A DNA stretch of 64,000 bases from the NCBI GenBank assembly GCA_022340285.1, contig JAJDOG010000055.1:1-64000 (forward strand), in the 5' to 3' direction. The notes under the pieces are model-generated. The model was not told where the DNA came from and made no database searches. It saw only the letters and a list, made by a program, of their open reading frames with translations. Source of the stretch: Betaproteobacteria bacterium (GTDB lineage Bacteria > Pseudomonadota > Gammaproteobacteria > Burkholderiales > SG8-39). Numbering within the stretch: position 1 is the stretch's first letter; each line of letters opens with the position of its first letter. This document shows positions 26,676-35,880 of this stretch, piece by piece. The position numbers and the translations under genes are program-made.

Positions 26676-28091
26676 ATGGAAGCTGAATCGCTGCTTCGCG
26701 AGATCACGGAGTACTGCCGGAATACCGGCGTCGCGGAATCCACGTTCGGTCGCCTTGTCGTCAACGACGGCAAGTTCGTAAACCGCTTGCGCGACGGGGG
26801 CCGCATCACCACCGCCACGCTCGAGCGCGTCCGCTCCTTCATGTCGAGCAACATGCGCGCCCATCGCGACGGGAAGATGGTGACGGTGGCGCGGCAAACC
26901 CCGGCCGCGCCCCCCGTGGCGCTTGGGGCAATTCCCACAGCGCCCGCGGCGCCCGCACCCGGCGTTCCGAAGGACAAGAACTTCCGGTTCTTCGACAACC
27001 GCCAGAAGTATCTTCTCTTCGTCAACACTTGCTCGGAGAAAGGCGTCGTCGCGCAGCGCGTGGCGATGGAGCTGACGAACATCCATCCGCGGCCGCCGGC
27101 GGTACGGGTCTTCGACGCGGGCGTCGGCGACGGGACGGTGCTGACGCGCGTGATGCGCGCGATGCACAACCGCTTTCCGACCATGCCGTTCTACATCGTG
27201 GGCAAGGAGATCAGCCTCGAGGACGTGCGCCTCGCGCTCGAGAAGATGCCCGACCGGTACTTCGAGCATCCGGCCACGGTGCTCGTGATGACCAATCTCT
27301 ACTATCGCGAGGCGCCGTGGCTCGTGCCCTCCTCCGTGGCCGCCGCCACCGGCCTCGTATGGCACGAGCTCGCGCTCACCGGCACGACCTCTCACGAGTT
27401 CGAGGAACAGATCACGGGGCTCGCCCCGTTCCTCGCCGAGCACTGGCGTGCGCACGTCAGCCCGAACACCGGCAATCCGGTGTACGAGCGCCCAGCCGTT
27501 CTCGTCATCTACCGCGAAGACCATCGGTTCCTGCTCGACCCGATCATCCCGCGCCGTGGCGGTGCCGCCGCCGACTACGATCTCGTCATGGCCTCGCAGC
27601 CGTACCGTCTGCGTGCGCCGCTCGAGTTCAAGGCCGAGCGCGTCATTGCCCCGCTTGCCAGAAGCCTCGGTCCGGGGGGGCGCCTGCTCGGAATCCATTC
27701 GCACGGCAACGACCCGGGCCTCGAAATCCTCCAGGGCGTGTGGCCGACCGAGCAGCCATTCCAGCATGACCGGCACAATATTCTCAAGGCGGTCAAGGAC
27801 ACGCTCGGCAGCACGGCGCGCAACCTGAACTTCAATGCTTATTCGGACGCGCGCTCGCTCTTCAGGTACGACATGCACACGCTGCCGAGCGAGATTTCGG
27901 AGTCGATCGGCACGTCGACGCTCTTCGCCGCGTGGAACGCTGCGGTTTACGTTGGCCAGATCGAGGACGCACGCCTGGAGGGCGTGCTGACCGACCGGCA
28001 GTATCTCAACGCCACGCGCGACGTGTTGCACCGGCACGGCGGGCTCTGGTTCTGGGACGAGTCCTACGTCATCTCGCGGCGGCGCGACTGA
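26676..28091 (+). CDS. HTH-like/SAM methyltransferase-like protein
   Basis: 471 residues, ATG at 26676 after GGAGGGGAGAGG. Residues 1-60 have the look of a Cro-like HTH (AESTFGRLVVNDGKFVNRLR, then RITTATLERVRSFM). A Pro/Ala linker (75-97) follows. The main domain has a methyltransferase motif I (RVFDAGVGDGTVLTRVM, about 145-160) and a later LGPGGRLLGIHSHG resembling the end of motif region III. The substrate is unknown. It is first of three plus-strand genes with MetF-like and MetE-like proteins (53- and 101-base gaps), so I infer a role in methyl-group or one-carbon transfer. Confidence 0.65.
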   Translation: MEAESLLREITEYCRNTGVAESTFGRLVVNDGKFVNRLRDGGRITTATLERVRSFMSSNMRAHRDGKMVTVARQTPAAPPVALGAIPTAPAAPAPGVPKDKNFRFFDNRQKYLLFVNTCSEKGVVAQRVAMELTNIHPRPPAVRVFDAGVGDGTVLTRVMRAMHNRFPTMPFYIVGKEISLEDVRLALEKMPDRYFEHPATVLVMTNLYYREAPWLVPSSVAAATGLVWHELALTGTTSHEFEEQITGLAPFLAEHWRAHVSPNTGNPVYERPAVLVIYREDHRFLLDPIIPRRGGAAADYDLVMASQPYRLRAPLEFKAERVIAPLARSLGPGGRLLGIHSHGNDPGLEILQGVWPTEQPFQHDRHNILKAVKDTLGSTARNLNFNAYSDARSLFRYDMHTLPSEISESIGTSTLFAAWNAAVYVGQIEDARLEGVLTDRQYLNATRDVLHRHGGLWFWDESYVISRRRD

Positions 28092-28144
28092 GGCGCGACG
28101 ACCGATCTCAATGCGATCTTTCTCCTAGAGACGGGAAACAGGCC

Positions 28145-29071
28145 ATGGCCCAGGTCCAGGAAAACTTGAACACATCGGCGCCTGCAGGACTTGCCGACGC
28201 GATTAGCGCGCTGGTGCGGGCCGGATCGCTCGAATCCTCCACACGGAACTTGGCCGAGATCGACGGTTACGCCGGGCTGATGCCGGCAGGATCCGACGTC
28301 TTCGTGCCCTGGTTGCCCGCCGCCCCCTACCATCACCTCGTTGCCGTGGCCAGGCACCTGCGGCGTGCGGGCTTCAATCCGGTACCGCATGTTTCCGCGC
28401 GACGCCTTCCCGATGCCGCCGCGGCACGGGATTTCTTCGGGCGTTTGCGCGACGAGGCAGGTGTCGAACGCGTGCTGGCCATCGCCGGCGACAGCCAGGC
28501 GGCGGCCGGACCGTACGATTCCAGTCTCGCCCTCATCGAGACAGGACTCCTGCAGGAGTACGGCATTCGCAGCGTCGGCATCGCCGGTTACCCGGAGGGT
28601 CATCGCAAGATCCCGGAAGCGGTCCTCCATGCCGCGCTCGACGGGAAGATCAGCGCTGCGCAGCGCGCAGGCATCGACCTCTTCATGGTTTCGCAGTTCT
28701 GCTTCGACGGCGACGTGATCGTCGACTGGCTGCGGCGCCTGCGCGCCCGCGGCATCTCGATTCCGGTGCGTGTCGGGGTGGCCGGCCCCGCGACGATCCG
28801 TGCGCTGCTCAGCTATGGAATGCGTTGCGGAATCGGCAACTCCCTGCGCGCGGTCGGGACCCAGGCGATCTCCCTCACGCGGCTGGTGGTCCAGCAAGGG
28901 CCCGAGAAGGTCGTCCGCCGCGTTGTGCTCGACGGAAAAGGGTTGGGGATCGCCGGCTTGCACTGCTTCGCCTTCGGAGGCTTTGCACAGACGGCGCGGT
29001 GGATGGAAAATGTCGCCTCCGGCCGCTTTCGCCTCGACGAGCCGGGCGAGAGCTTCAGCCTGACCGGCTGA
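28145..29071 (+). CDS. MetF-like methylenetetrahydrofolate reductase family protein
   Basis: 308 residues from ATG at 28145. TIM-barrel flavoprotein type: FNPVPHVSARRL is the MetF-like entry, VLAIAGDSQAAAGP the folate/FAD loop, and GIAGYPEGHRKIPEA, then FMVSQFCFDG complete the pattern. The family reduces 5,10-methylene-THF to 5-methyl-THF with FAD. It lies between the methyltransferase-like gene and a MetE-like gene, which suggests supply or removal of methyl-THF, for example from demethylation of methoxyaromatics. It is more divergent than the housekeeping MetF. Confidence 0.82.
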   Translation: MAQVQENLNTSAPAGLADAISALVRAGSLESSTRNLAEIDGYAGLMPAGSDVFVPWLPAAPYHHLVAVARHLRRAGFNPVPHVSARRLPDAAAARDFFGRLRDEAGVERVLAIAGDSQAAAGPYDSSLALIETGLLQEYGIRSVGIAGYPEGHRKIPEAVLHAALDGKISAAQRAGIDLFMVSQFCFDGDVIVDWLRRLRARGISIPVRVGVAGPATIRALLSYGMRCGIGNSLRAVGTQAISLTRLVVQQGPEKVVRRVVLDGKGLGIAGLHCFAFGGFAQTARWMENVASGRFRLDEPGESFSLTG

Positions 29072-29172
29072 CGCCGGCACGCACCCGGAGGACGCGCAGG
29101 ATCCGCCGAGCGACGCGGCGTACGCCGCGTTTCGGCCGCTGACCCGGCTTACACACAAACAGGAGTACGACC

Positions 29173-30285
29173 ATGACTCACCGCAACACGCCTCCATTCC
29201 GCGCCGATCACGTCGGCAGCTTCCTCCGTCCGAAGGAGCTTCTCGAGGCGCGCGAGAAACAACAGAAAGGCGAGATCACCCGGGATGCTCTGCGCAAGGT
29301 CGAGGACGCCGCGATCCGCGACATCGTCAAGTTTCAGGAAGACCTCGGGCTCGAAGGCATCACCGACGGCGAATTCCGGCGCACCTACTTCCACGTCGAC
29401 TTCCTCGAGCAGCTCGGGGGCGTCGAGGTGCGCGGCGGGATCACATCGAAATTCCACGGCGCCGCGGGGGAGGTGAGCTTCGCGCCGCCCGTGATGCACG
29501 TGGTGAGCAAGCTGAAGCACGAGAAGCCGATCCAGGTCGCCGATTTCGAGTTCCTGAAATCGGTGACGAAGCGGATGCCGAAGGTGACCATCCCTTCTCC
29601 GACCATGCTCCATTTCCGCGGCGGCCGCCAGGCGATCAGCAAGGAAGCCTATCCGGATCTCGAGGCGTTCTACGCGGATATCGCGACGTGCTACCGCGAC
29701 GAGCTCAAGGCGCTCGGCGCAGCCGGCTGCAAGTACGTGCAGCTCGACGACACCAACCTTGCCTATCTCTGCGATCCGAAGCTGCGCGAAGGAGCAAGGC
29801 AGCGCGGCGACGATCCCGACGAGCTGCCGCGCCGCTACGCGAAGCTCATCAATGCTGCGATCGCCGACCGGCCGAAAGACATGGTCGTCTGCACGCACCT
29901 CTGCCGCGGCAACTTCAAGAGCGCGTGGGTGGCGGAGGGCGGCTATGAGCCGGTGGCCGAGGCGCTGTTCCGGGACCTCGCGGTCGACGGCTATTTCCTC
30001 GAGTACGACGACGCGCGCTCGGGCGACTTCTCGCCGCTGCGGTTCGTGCCGAAAGGCAAGATCGTCGTGCTCGGCCTGGTGACGACCAAGGTCGGTGAGC
30101 TCGAGAAGAAGGACGATCTCAAGCGCCGCATCGACGAGGCGGCAAAGTTCGTGCCCCTCGAGCAGCTTGCACTCTCGCCGCAGTGCGGGTTCTCCAGCAC
30201 CGTGCACGGCAACGAGATCATGCGCGATTCGCAGGCGGCGAAGCTCAAGCTGATCATCGAGACGGCCAAGGAAGTCTGGGGGTAG
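29173..30285 (+). CDS. Core-MetE-like cobalamin-independent methyltransferase
   Basis: 370 residues, corresponding to the C-terminal half of MetE. The start FRADHVGSFLRPKELL is family-typical. The zinc ligands are present: His and Cys in CTHLCRGNF, a Glu in LEYDDAR and Cys in LSPQCGFSS. The lack of the N-terminal MetE half is normal for core-MetE proteins, some of which use methyl donors other than methyl-THF-polyglutamate. It follows the MetF-like gene by 101 bases and is followed by a dispersed repeat. A second paralogue lies at 47840. Confidence 0.85.
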   Translation: MTHRNTPPFRADHVGSFLRPKELLEAREKQQKGEITRDALRKVEDAAIRDIVKFQEDLGLEGITDGEFRRTYFHVDFLEQLGGVEVRGGITSKFHGAAGEVSFAPPVMHVVSKLKHEKPIQVADFEFLKSVTKRMPKVTIPSPTMLHFRGGRQAISKEAYPDLEAFYADIATCYRDELKALGAAGCKYVQLDDTNLAYLCDPKLREGARQRGDDPDELPRRYAKLINAAIADRPKDMVVCTHLCRGNFKSAWVAEGGYEPVAEALFRDLAVDGYFLEYDDARSGDFSPLRFVPKGKIVVLGLVTTKVGELEKKDDLKRRIDEAAKFVPLEQLALSPQCGFSSTVHGNEIMRDSQAAKLKLIIETAKEVWG

Positions 30286-30290
30286 CGCTG

Positions 30291-30325
30291 TTTTCCCCTC
30301 CTTTTCATGGGGAAGGAGGGGAAAA
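30291..30325 (+). repeat. Dispersed 3'-end repeat, copy 3 (short)
   Basis: TTTTCCCCTCCTT (30291-30303) and AAGGAGGGGAAAA (30313-30325) are perfect 13-bp inverted arms, starting 5 bases after the MetE-like stop. It lacks the CGGGGTGGT part. On either strand the hairpin ends in a U-rich stem base, so it may work as a terminator. Confidence 0.75.
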
Positions 30326-30452
30326 GACACCCTGAACCCCCGGCCCAAGCCAACTAGTTCGCGCTTCGCGGGCAGCCGCCCGCCCGTTCCCTTATGATCA
30401 CGTCATAATCGGCTCCGCGACGTCCTGTCGCGTCGACAAAGGGGAAATCCAG

Positions 30453-30674
30453 ATGAGAGCTATCGTGCTGCTCGCCGCGCTGATGCTTGCCGCATCCCCG
30501 GCGCTCGCGAGGAAGGACTGCGAGGAACTCAAGGCCGAGATCGATGCGAAGATCAAGGCGAACGGCGTGCCGGTCTACACGCTCGAGATCGTGCCGAACG
30601 AAGAGGTCAAGGACGGCCAGGTCGTCGGCAGCTGCGACGGCGGCACGAAGAAGATCGTCTACAAGCGCGGCTAG
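30453..30674 (+). CDS. DUF1161-family periplasmic protein
   Basis: 73 residues: a signal peptide (MRAIVLLAALMLAASPALA) and a small mature domain with two Cys (KDCEELKAEIDAKI, GSCDGG) that could form a disulfide. This matches DUF1161 proteins, whose function is unknown. A GGGGAAA leader precedes the ATG. It stands alone between the MetE-like and feruloyl-CoA synthase genes. Confidence 0.85.
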   Translation: MRAIVLLAALMLAASPALARKDCEELKAEIDAKIKANGVPVYTLEIVPNEEVKDGQVVGSCDGGTKKIVYKRG

Positions 30675-30868
30675 GCCTTCGCCACGAACGCCGGTCGACC
30701 CGGACTTTCGCTGAGCTTCGCAGCGCCTGAGTAGAGGCGCCGCCGGCGCACGGCCGGCGAATCATCGTTCCTGCCGTACCGCGCGTTGCCGCGGTGATCT
30801 GGCATTACAATCGAGAGGTTGATGAAATGATGTCACCCTCTCGCAGCCAGCGCGGGGAGGAGGAGCGA

Positions 30869-32743
30869 ATGACCGACACGACGCCTACGCGCCGGTTGGC
30901 GCTGGGCCGCGGGCGCGTGATCATGGATCGCAACGCGCGCGGCGTCATGCGAATGAGAACTTCGCTGCCGCTGGGGCGGTATCCGGCGAAGCTCACCGAG
31001 CGCCTGGTGAAGTTCGCGCAGGATGCACCGGACCGCACTCTCTTCGCGAAGCGCGACGCGTCGGGAGCGTGGCGCAAACTCTCCTACGCCCGAGCGCTCG
31101 ATGCGGCGCGGCGCATCGGCCAGGCGCTGCTCGCCCGGGGACTCGACGCGGAGCGTCCGCTCCTGATCCTCTCGGAGAACGACCTGGAGCACGCGATGCT
31201 CGCGCTCGCCGCGCTGCACGTGGGCGTGCCCTACGCGCCCGTGTCGCCGGCGTATTCTTTGATCTCACAGGACTTCGGCAAGCTGCGCTACATCCTCGAG
31301 CTGATGACGCCCGGCCTCGTGTTCGTGGCGGACGGCCGGCGCTACGAGCGGGCGTTGCGCGCGACGCTCCCCGCGGCGACCGAGCTCGTGGTGACCGAAG
31401 CGCCGCCCGCGGAACGGGCCAGCACGTCGTTCGAAGCGCTCGCGGCAACCGAAGCCACCGCCCGCGTCGATTCAGCCCATGCCGCAGTCGGGCCCGACAC
31501 GCTCGCGAAATTTCTCTTCACCTCCGGCTCGACCGGCATGCCGAAAGCCGTGATTCACACTCAGCGGATGCTCTGCAGCAACCTGCAGCAGATCATCGAC
31601 TGTCTGCCTTTCATGGCGGAAGAGCCGCCGGTGCTCGTCGACTGGCTGCCGTGGAATCACACGTTCGGCGGCAGCCACAACTTCGGGCTGACGCTCTACA
31701 ACGGCGGCACGCTCTACATCGACGACGGCAAGCCGGTGCCGCAGCTGATCGGCAAAACGATCGACAACCTGCGCGAGATCGCGCCGACAGTCTATTTCAA
31801 CGTGCCGCGCGGCTTCGAGGAAATCGCCGCGGCGCTCGATGCGGACCGCGCGCTCGCCCGGCATTTCTTCAGCCGCGTGAAGATGCTCTTCTATGCCGCG
31901 GCAGGACTGTCGCAGCCGATCTGGGACCGCCTGCACCGCGTCGCCGAGGAAACGTGCGGCGAGCGCATTCTCATGATCACCGGCTTGGGCATGACCGAGA
32001 CCGCGCCGTTCGCGCTCTGCGCGAACTGGGAGGCGGGTCGTTCGGGTCTGGTCGGCATTCCCGCACCCGGTCTCGAGCTGAAGCTCGCCCCTGTGGAGGA
32101 CAAGCTGGAAGCGCGCTACCGCGGCCCGAACGTGACGCCGGGATTCTGGCGTCAACCCGAACTCACGCAAGCCGCGTTCGATGACGAGGGGTTCTATCGC
32201 AGCGGCGACGCCGTGCGCTTCGCAGATCCCGCGGACCCCGACAGGGGCCTGATGTTCGACGGGCGCATCACCGAGGACTTCAAGCTCGACAGCGGCACGT
32301 GGGTCAGCGTCGGCCCGCTGCGCGCGCGGATCATGGCGGAAGGAGCGCCCTACGTCCAGGACGTCGTCATCTGCGGTCTGAACAGGCGCGACGTGGGAAT
32401 CCTCGTGTTTCCACACGTGGATTCGTGTCGGCGTCTGTGCCACGCGGCTGCGTCGACGGCGGGGCACGCCGAGATCGCTCGGGACCCCGGCGTGCGTGCA
32501 TGGCTCCAGGGGCTTCTCGACGCCCTGAACGACGGCAGCGAGGGCAGCGCCAGCCGGGTTGCAAGGGGAATGCTCCTCGAGGAGCCGCCCTCGATCGATC
32601 TCGGCGAGATGACCGACAAGGGATCGATCAACCAGCGCGCCGTGCTCACGCACCGTGCCACGCTGGTCGATGAGCTCTATGCCGAGACGCCTTCTGTACG
32701 CGTATTCTTGGCTGGTGCAGAAACGGCAAACAGGGCAAGATGA
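30869..32743 (+). CDS. fcs: Feruloyl-CoA synthase
   Basis: 624 residues from ATG at 30869, chosen for the SD GGGGAGGAGGAG; two upstream in-frame ATGs are weaker. Acyl-adenylate-forming enzyme with the P-loop FTSGSTGMPKAV and TGLGMTETAP; VDWLPWNHTFGG is typical of feruloyl-CoA synthases. It would activate ferulate or a related hydroxycinnamate to its CoA ester. No hydratase/aldolase (ech) lies nearby; a thiolase follows 57 bases after a repeat element, which points to beta-oxidation of the side chain. The last 20 residues exceed the usual end. Confidence 0.85.
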   Translation: MTDTTPTRRLALGRGRVIMDRNARGVMRMRTSLPLGRYPAKLTERLVKFAQDAPDRTLFAKRDASGAWRKLSYARALDAARRIGQALLARGLDAERPLLILSENDLEHAMLALAALHVGVPYAPVSPAYSLISQDFGKLRYILELMTPGLVFVADGRRYERALRATLPAATELVVTEAPPAERASTSFEALAATEATARVDSAHAAVGPDTLAKFLFTSGSTGMPKAVIHTQRMLCSNLQQIIDCLPFMAEEPPVLVDWLPWNHTFGGSHNFGLTLYNGGTLYIDDGKPVPQLIGKTIDNLREIAPTVYFNVPRGFEEIAAALDADRALARHFFSRVKMLFYAAAGLSQPIWDRLHRVAEETCGERILMITGLGMTETAPFALCANWEAGRSGLVGIPAPGLELKLAPVEDKLEARYRGPNVTPGFWRQPELTQAAFDDEGFYRSGDAVRFADPADPDRGLMFDGRITEDFKLDSGTWVSVGPLRARIMAEGAPYVQDVVICGLNRRDVGILVFPHVDSCRRLCHAAASTAGHAEIARDPGVRAWLQGLLDALNDGSEGSASRVARGMLLEEPPSIDLGEMTDKGSINQRAVLTHRATLVDELYAETPSVRVFLAGAETANRAR

Positions 32744-32763
32744 AGTCGAAAATGAATTGGGTC

Positions 32764-32786
32764 TTCCCCTCCTTTTCAGAGCGGGG
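32764..32786 (+). repeat. Dispersed 3'-end repeat, copy 4 (partial)
   Basis: TTCCCCTCCTTTTCAGAGCGGGG begins 20 bases after the fcs stop and matches the left part of copies 2 and 3, but the right arm is degraded (GCGGGG instead of GGAGGGG). It lies between fcs and the thiolase gene (start 32801), so the two may still be cotranscribed. Confidence 0.6.
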
Positions 32787-32800
32787 CTAAGGACTAGAAG

Positions 32801-34051
32801 ATGGCGAAACACGCAGGCATATTCACCCAGTACGACGACGTGTGGCTCCTCGACGGGTTGCGCACACCGTTCGTGGATTACAACGGTGCGCTGGCGCGCG
32901 TCTCGCCGACCGACCTGGGCATCAAGGTGGCGCGCGAGGCGTTCCGGGCATCCGGCGTCGATGCTGCCGATGTCGGGCACGTGTTCGCCGGAAACATGGC
33001 GCAGGCGAGCTTCGACGTCTATTGCCTCCCGCGCCACGTCGGGCTGTATTCGGGCGTGCCGGTCGAAGTGCCGGCCACGATGACCCAGCGCGTATGCGGT
33101 ACGGGCATCGAGCTGATCATGCAGGCAGGCGACCGGATCAAGCTCGGACAGATCACGCTCGGGCTGTGCGTCGGCACGGAGTCGATGTCCCGCAATCCGG
33201 TCGCGGCCTACACGCAGCGCGGGGGATTCCGCATGGGGCAGGTGGAGTTCAAGGATTTTCTATGGGAATCCCTGCTCGACACCGCGCCCAACGCGACGAT
33301 GGGCGATACGGCGGAAACCCTCGCCAAGCGGTACGAGATCACCCGGGAAGAGACCGACCGCTTCGCCCACGAGAGCTTCGAGCGAGCGGTCCACGCGAAG
33401 CAGAGCGGCTTCTTCGCCGGCGAAATCACTCCCGTGATCAATGAAACCTTCGAGCTCGAGGGCTATCGGGCGCGCGGCGTCAGCCTTGCATCGAAGACCG
33501 AAAGCCTCGAGACCGATACCCACATCCGGCAATCGTCAATCGAGAAGCTTGCGCAGATCCGGCCCGCGTTCGGCGGCGTGCAGACGGGCGGCAACAGTTC
33601 GGCGATCGTCGACGGCGCCGCCGCTGCCCTCGTCGCCTCGGGCGACTATGCGCGTGCGCGAGACAAGCCGCCAATCGCCCGCGTCGTCGCCGGAACGGTG
33701 GTCGGTGTGCCTCCGGAGATCATGGGCATCGGCCCCGCGCCGGCGATCCGTGCGCTCACCGAGCGGTGCGGCGTCGCGCTGGAGGCCATCGATCGCTTCG
33801 AGATCAACGAGGCGTTCGGCGCGCAGTGCCTGGCGGTAATCCGGGAGCTCGGTATCCAGCGCGATAGGGTGAACGTGAACGGCGGCGCGATCGCGATCGG
33901 TCATCCGCTCGGCGCGACCGGCGTGCGTTTGACGCTGACGCTCGCCCGCGAATTGCGCCGCAGCGGCAAGCGCTACGGCATCGCCTCCGCGTGCATCGGC
34001 GGTGGGCAAGGCATTGCGCTGCTCATCGAGAATCCGGGCACCGCTCACTAG
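32801..34051 (+). CDS. Thiolase (acetyl-CoA C-acyltransferase)
   Basis: 416 residues. The acyl-binding Cys is in TQRVCGTGIEL, the catalytic His in IAIGHPLGATGVRL and the second Cys in SACIGGGQG. It should split 3-ketoacyl-CoA to acetyl-CoA and a shortened acyl-CoA, in line with the fcs gene just upstream (CoA-dependent side-chain shortening of hydroxycinnamates). ATG at 32801 with an AAG-rich leader. Thiolase in the reverse (biosynthetic) direction is the main alternative. Confidence 0.9.
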   Translation: MAKHAGIFTQYDDVWLLDGLRTPFVDYNGALARVSPTDLGIKVAREAFRASGVDAADVGHVFAGNMAQASFDVYCLPRHVGLYSGVPVEVPATMTQRVCGTGIELIMQAGDRIKLGQITLGLCVGTESMSRNPVAAYTQRGGFRMGQVEFKDFLWESLLDTAPNATMGDTAETLAKRYEITREETDRFAHESFERAVHAKQSGFFAGEITPVINETFELEGYRARGVSLASKTESLETDTHIRQSSIEKLAQIRPAFGGVQTGGNSSAIVDGAAAALVASGDYARARDKPPIARVVAGTVVGVPPEIMGIGPAPAIRALTERCGVALEAIDRFEINEAFGAQCLAVIRELGIQRDRVNVNGGAIAIGHPLGATGVRLTLTLARELRRSGKRYGIASACIGGGQGIALLIENPGTAH

Positions 34052-34150
34052 CCGGGTCGGCGATGCCAAGCGCGCCGGACACAGTGCGCGTCTCTGATAT
34101 ATTGCGCGCGGGAGTCTCGCCGCAGAGGTTTTTGAAAGCAAGGAGATCGC

Positions 34151-34612
34151 ATGAAACACCGAATCGTCTTGTCGGCGCTCGCCGTCATCCTGGTCGCGAC
34201 ACTCACCGCGTGCGCCGGCGGCGGCATGGGCATGGGGGGCGGCAACGCGGCACCTGTAGAAATCCGCCAAGGGCGGATCGAGCAGATCACCGATGTGCAG
34301 GTTCACCATCCCCACGAGCTCGGGGTCGGCGCCATCCTGGGCGGTGCGGGCGGCGCGGCGATCGGCAGCCTCATCGGCGCAGGGACCGGTCGTGACGTCG
34401 CTATCGCGGTCGGCGCGATTGCCGGCGCCGTCGGCGGCCAGTACGCGCAGAACAGGTTCGACAAGCCGAAGTCCGCCCAGCAGATCGTCGTGCGCCTCAA
34501 CAGCGGCGTCCTGGTCGTCGTGACGCAGCCGACCAACCCCAACCTGCGGAAGGGCCAGCGCGTCTACGTCGAGGGATCCGGATCCAACGCGCACGTCGTC
34601 CTGCAGCAGTGA
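34151..34612 (+). CDS. Glycine-zipper 2TM lipoprotein (SlyB/Pcp-like)
   Basis: 153 residues. Lipoprotein signal with lipobox LTAC at residues about 18-21, then a Gly-rich stretch, then a glycine zipper (GAILGGAGGAAIGSLIGAG) and a C-terminal Ig-like part (RLNSGVLVVVTQP, GQRVYVEGSG). Outer-membrane lipoprotein of unknown precise role, probably envelope integrity. It has its own SD (AAGGAG) and appears monocistronic. Confidence 0.88.
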   Translation: MKHRIVLSALAVILVATLTACAGGGMGMGGGNAAPVEIRQGRIEQITDVQVHHPHELGVGAILGGAGGAAIGSLIGAGTGRDVAIAVGAIAGAVGGQYAQNRFDKPKSAQQIVVRLNSGVLVVVTQPTNPNLRKGQRVYVEGSGSNAHVVLQQ

Positions 34613-34640
34613 AGACGGGATCGCATAACGACAAAAAGTG

Positions 34641-34664
34641 CCCGCGCGGCCGAAGCCGCGCGGG
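34641..34664 (-). terminator. Rho-independent terminator (minus strand)
   Basis: CCCGCGCGGC pairs perfectly with GCCGCGCGGG across CGAA. On the minus strand the stem is followed after GCAC by a TTTTT run, so it would end transcripts arriving from the minus-strand hydrolase gene (stop at 34882). The rest of the 269-bp gap holds no gene that I can support. Confidence 0.65.
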
Positions 34665-34881
34665 CCAAGCCGCTCCGAGGATAGGGAGAAGCCCCGGAGG
34701 GAACTTCGTGCGCTAGGCCGATTGGGACCCGCACGAAGATTCGGGTCTCTTCGCGCTGCGGCGGGCGCGCTTGGCGTCCGCGTCGAGGGCGCGCGTGATG
34801 TCGGCGACGATTCTGAGGAGCGATCCTTAAGGCGGGCTTAAGAGCCGCTGACGCATCGTGTCCGCGGCTGCGCCGCGTGAA

Positions 34882-35754
34882 TCACAATGCGGTTCGCGCG
34901 AACCAGTCTTCGATGGCTTCACGCATCGCCGCCGGCTGCTCGGTGGGAATCCAGTGCTGGCAGACCAGCGTTCGAAGCTCGTGGTGGGGTGTTCGCTCCA
35001 GTGCCAGACGGGTGCGCTCGTTGTCGGCGTACATCTGCCCGGAGGCGAGCAGTGCAAGAAGCGGCACGCCGATGCGCGCGAGCGGAAGGGGCCGCACGAC
35101 CTCCACCAGGTCCTGCAGATAGCCGGCCGTCGGCATGATGCGCAGGTCATGCAAAGTGGACGCATAGCGCTCTGCCAGGGCCTCGCTGCCGTGTGGCTCC
35201 GCAAGGCGCACGCGAAACTCGCGGTCGAGTGCCTGCAGGTCGAGCGCTTCCAGCCGTCGCCGATGCAGCCCGAGGCGATTGAGAAGGCGGATGCCGCCGG
35301 TCGCAACGCGCAGCAGCGGCGCAAGCCGACGGAGCGCCCCGAGCCTGCCGCTCAGGGCTTCGTGCAACATCGGCTCGACCAGCACGAGGCCGGCACTGCG
35401 CGCAGGATGGCGTGCGGCGAACATCACCGCGACGTTTGCGCCGAGGCAATGCCCCGCCAGCACCGCACGGGTAATCTCTTCCTCACCGAGGATCGCCGCG
35501 ATGTCGTCGCACCAGATCTCCAGCGACGTCGGGCCCCGCCAGAGCGACTCACCGTGTCCCCGCATGTCCAGGCGCACGATGTCGCGACCCGTCTTGATGG
35601 TCGTTTCTTCCACGAACTCGGACCAGCGCGTGAGATTGCTCGCCGCCCCGTGAACGAGCACCAGCGGCGCGCCGCCCACCGGTGAGGCGCACCGCCAGCG
35701 CCGATAGGCAATGGTCGCGCCGCCCGGTGCGGTCAGAGAGTGCCGGGTTTCCAT
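34882..35754 (-). CDS. Alpha/beta hydrolase with a Cys nucleophile
   Basis: 290 residues. LVLVHGAASNLTRW is the oxyanion region. The nucleophile elbow reads LAGHCLGAN, so Cys replaces the usual Ser; the codon is TGC at about 35450. A C-terminal His is seen in VCQHWIPTE and the expected acid is not obvious. The protein may therefore be a C-C hydrolase/lactonase relative, or may have lost ester hydrolysis. It is divergent from the amidohydrolase gene (127-base gap) next to aromatic-acid genes. Confidence 0.78.
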   Translation of the reverse strand: METRHSLTAPGGATIAYRRWRCASPVGGAPLVLVHGAASNLTRWSEFVEETTIKTGRDIVRLDMRGHGESLWRGPTSLEIWCDDIAAILGEEEITRAVLAGHCLGANVAVMFAARHPARSAGLVLVEPMLHEALSGRLGALRRLAPLLRVATGGIRLLNRLGLHRRRLEALDLQALDREFRVRLAEPHGSEALAERYASTLHDLRIMPTAGYLQDLVEVVRPLPLARIGVPLLALLASGQMYADNERTRLALERTPHHELRTLVCQHWIPTEQPAAMREAIEDWFARTAL

Positions 35755-35880
35755 CGATGCGGCATTGTCGCCCGCATTGTTCCCCTAGTGGAGCGAACGG
35801 GGTGTGACTCGTACAACCGCCGGATCCGCGCGACCCTGCTACAGTTCACGGTTAGGACAGTGTCTCAGGAGGAGATTCAC

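Noticed and set aside
26439-28037. Minus-strand open frame of 532 codons
   Set aside because: Antisense to the 26676-28091 gene, which has a strong SD and recognisable motif I; no protein features.
30869-34051. Complete CoA-dependent non-beta-oxidative ferulate pathway
   Set aside because: No enoyl-CoA hydratase/lyase (ech) or vanillin dehydrogenase is present; only synthase and thiolase are seen.
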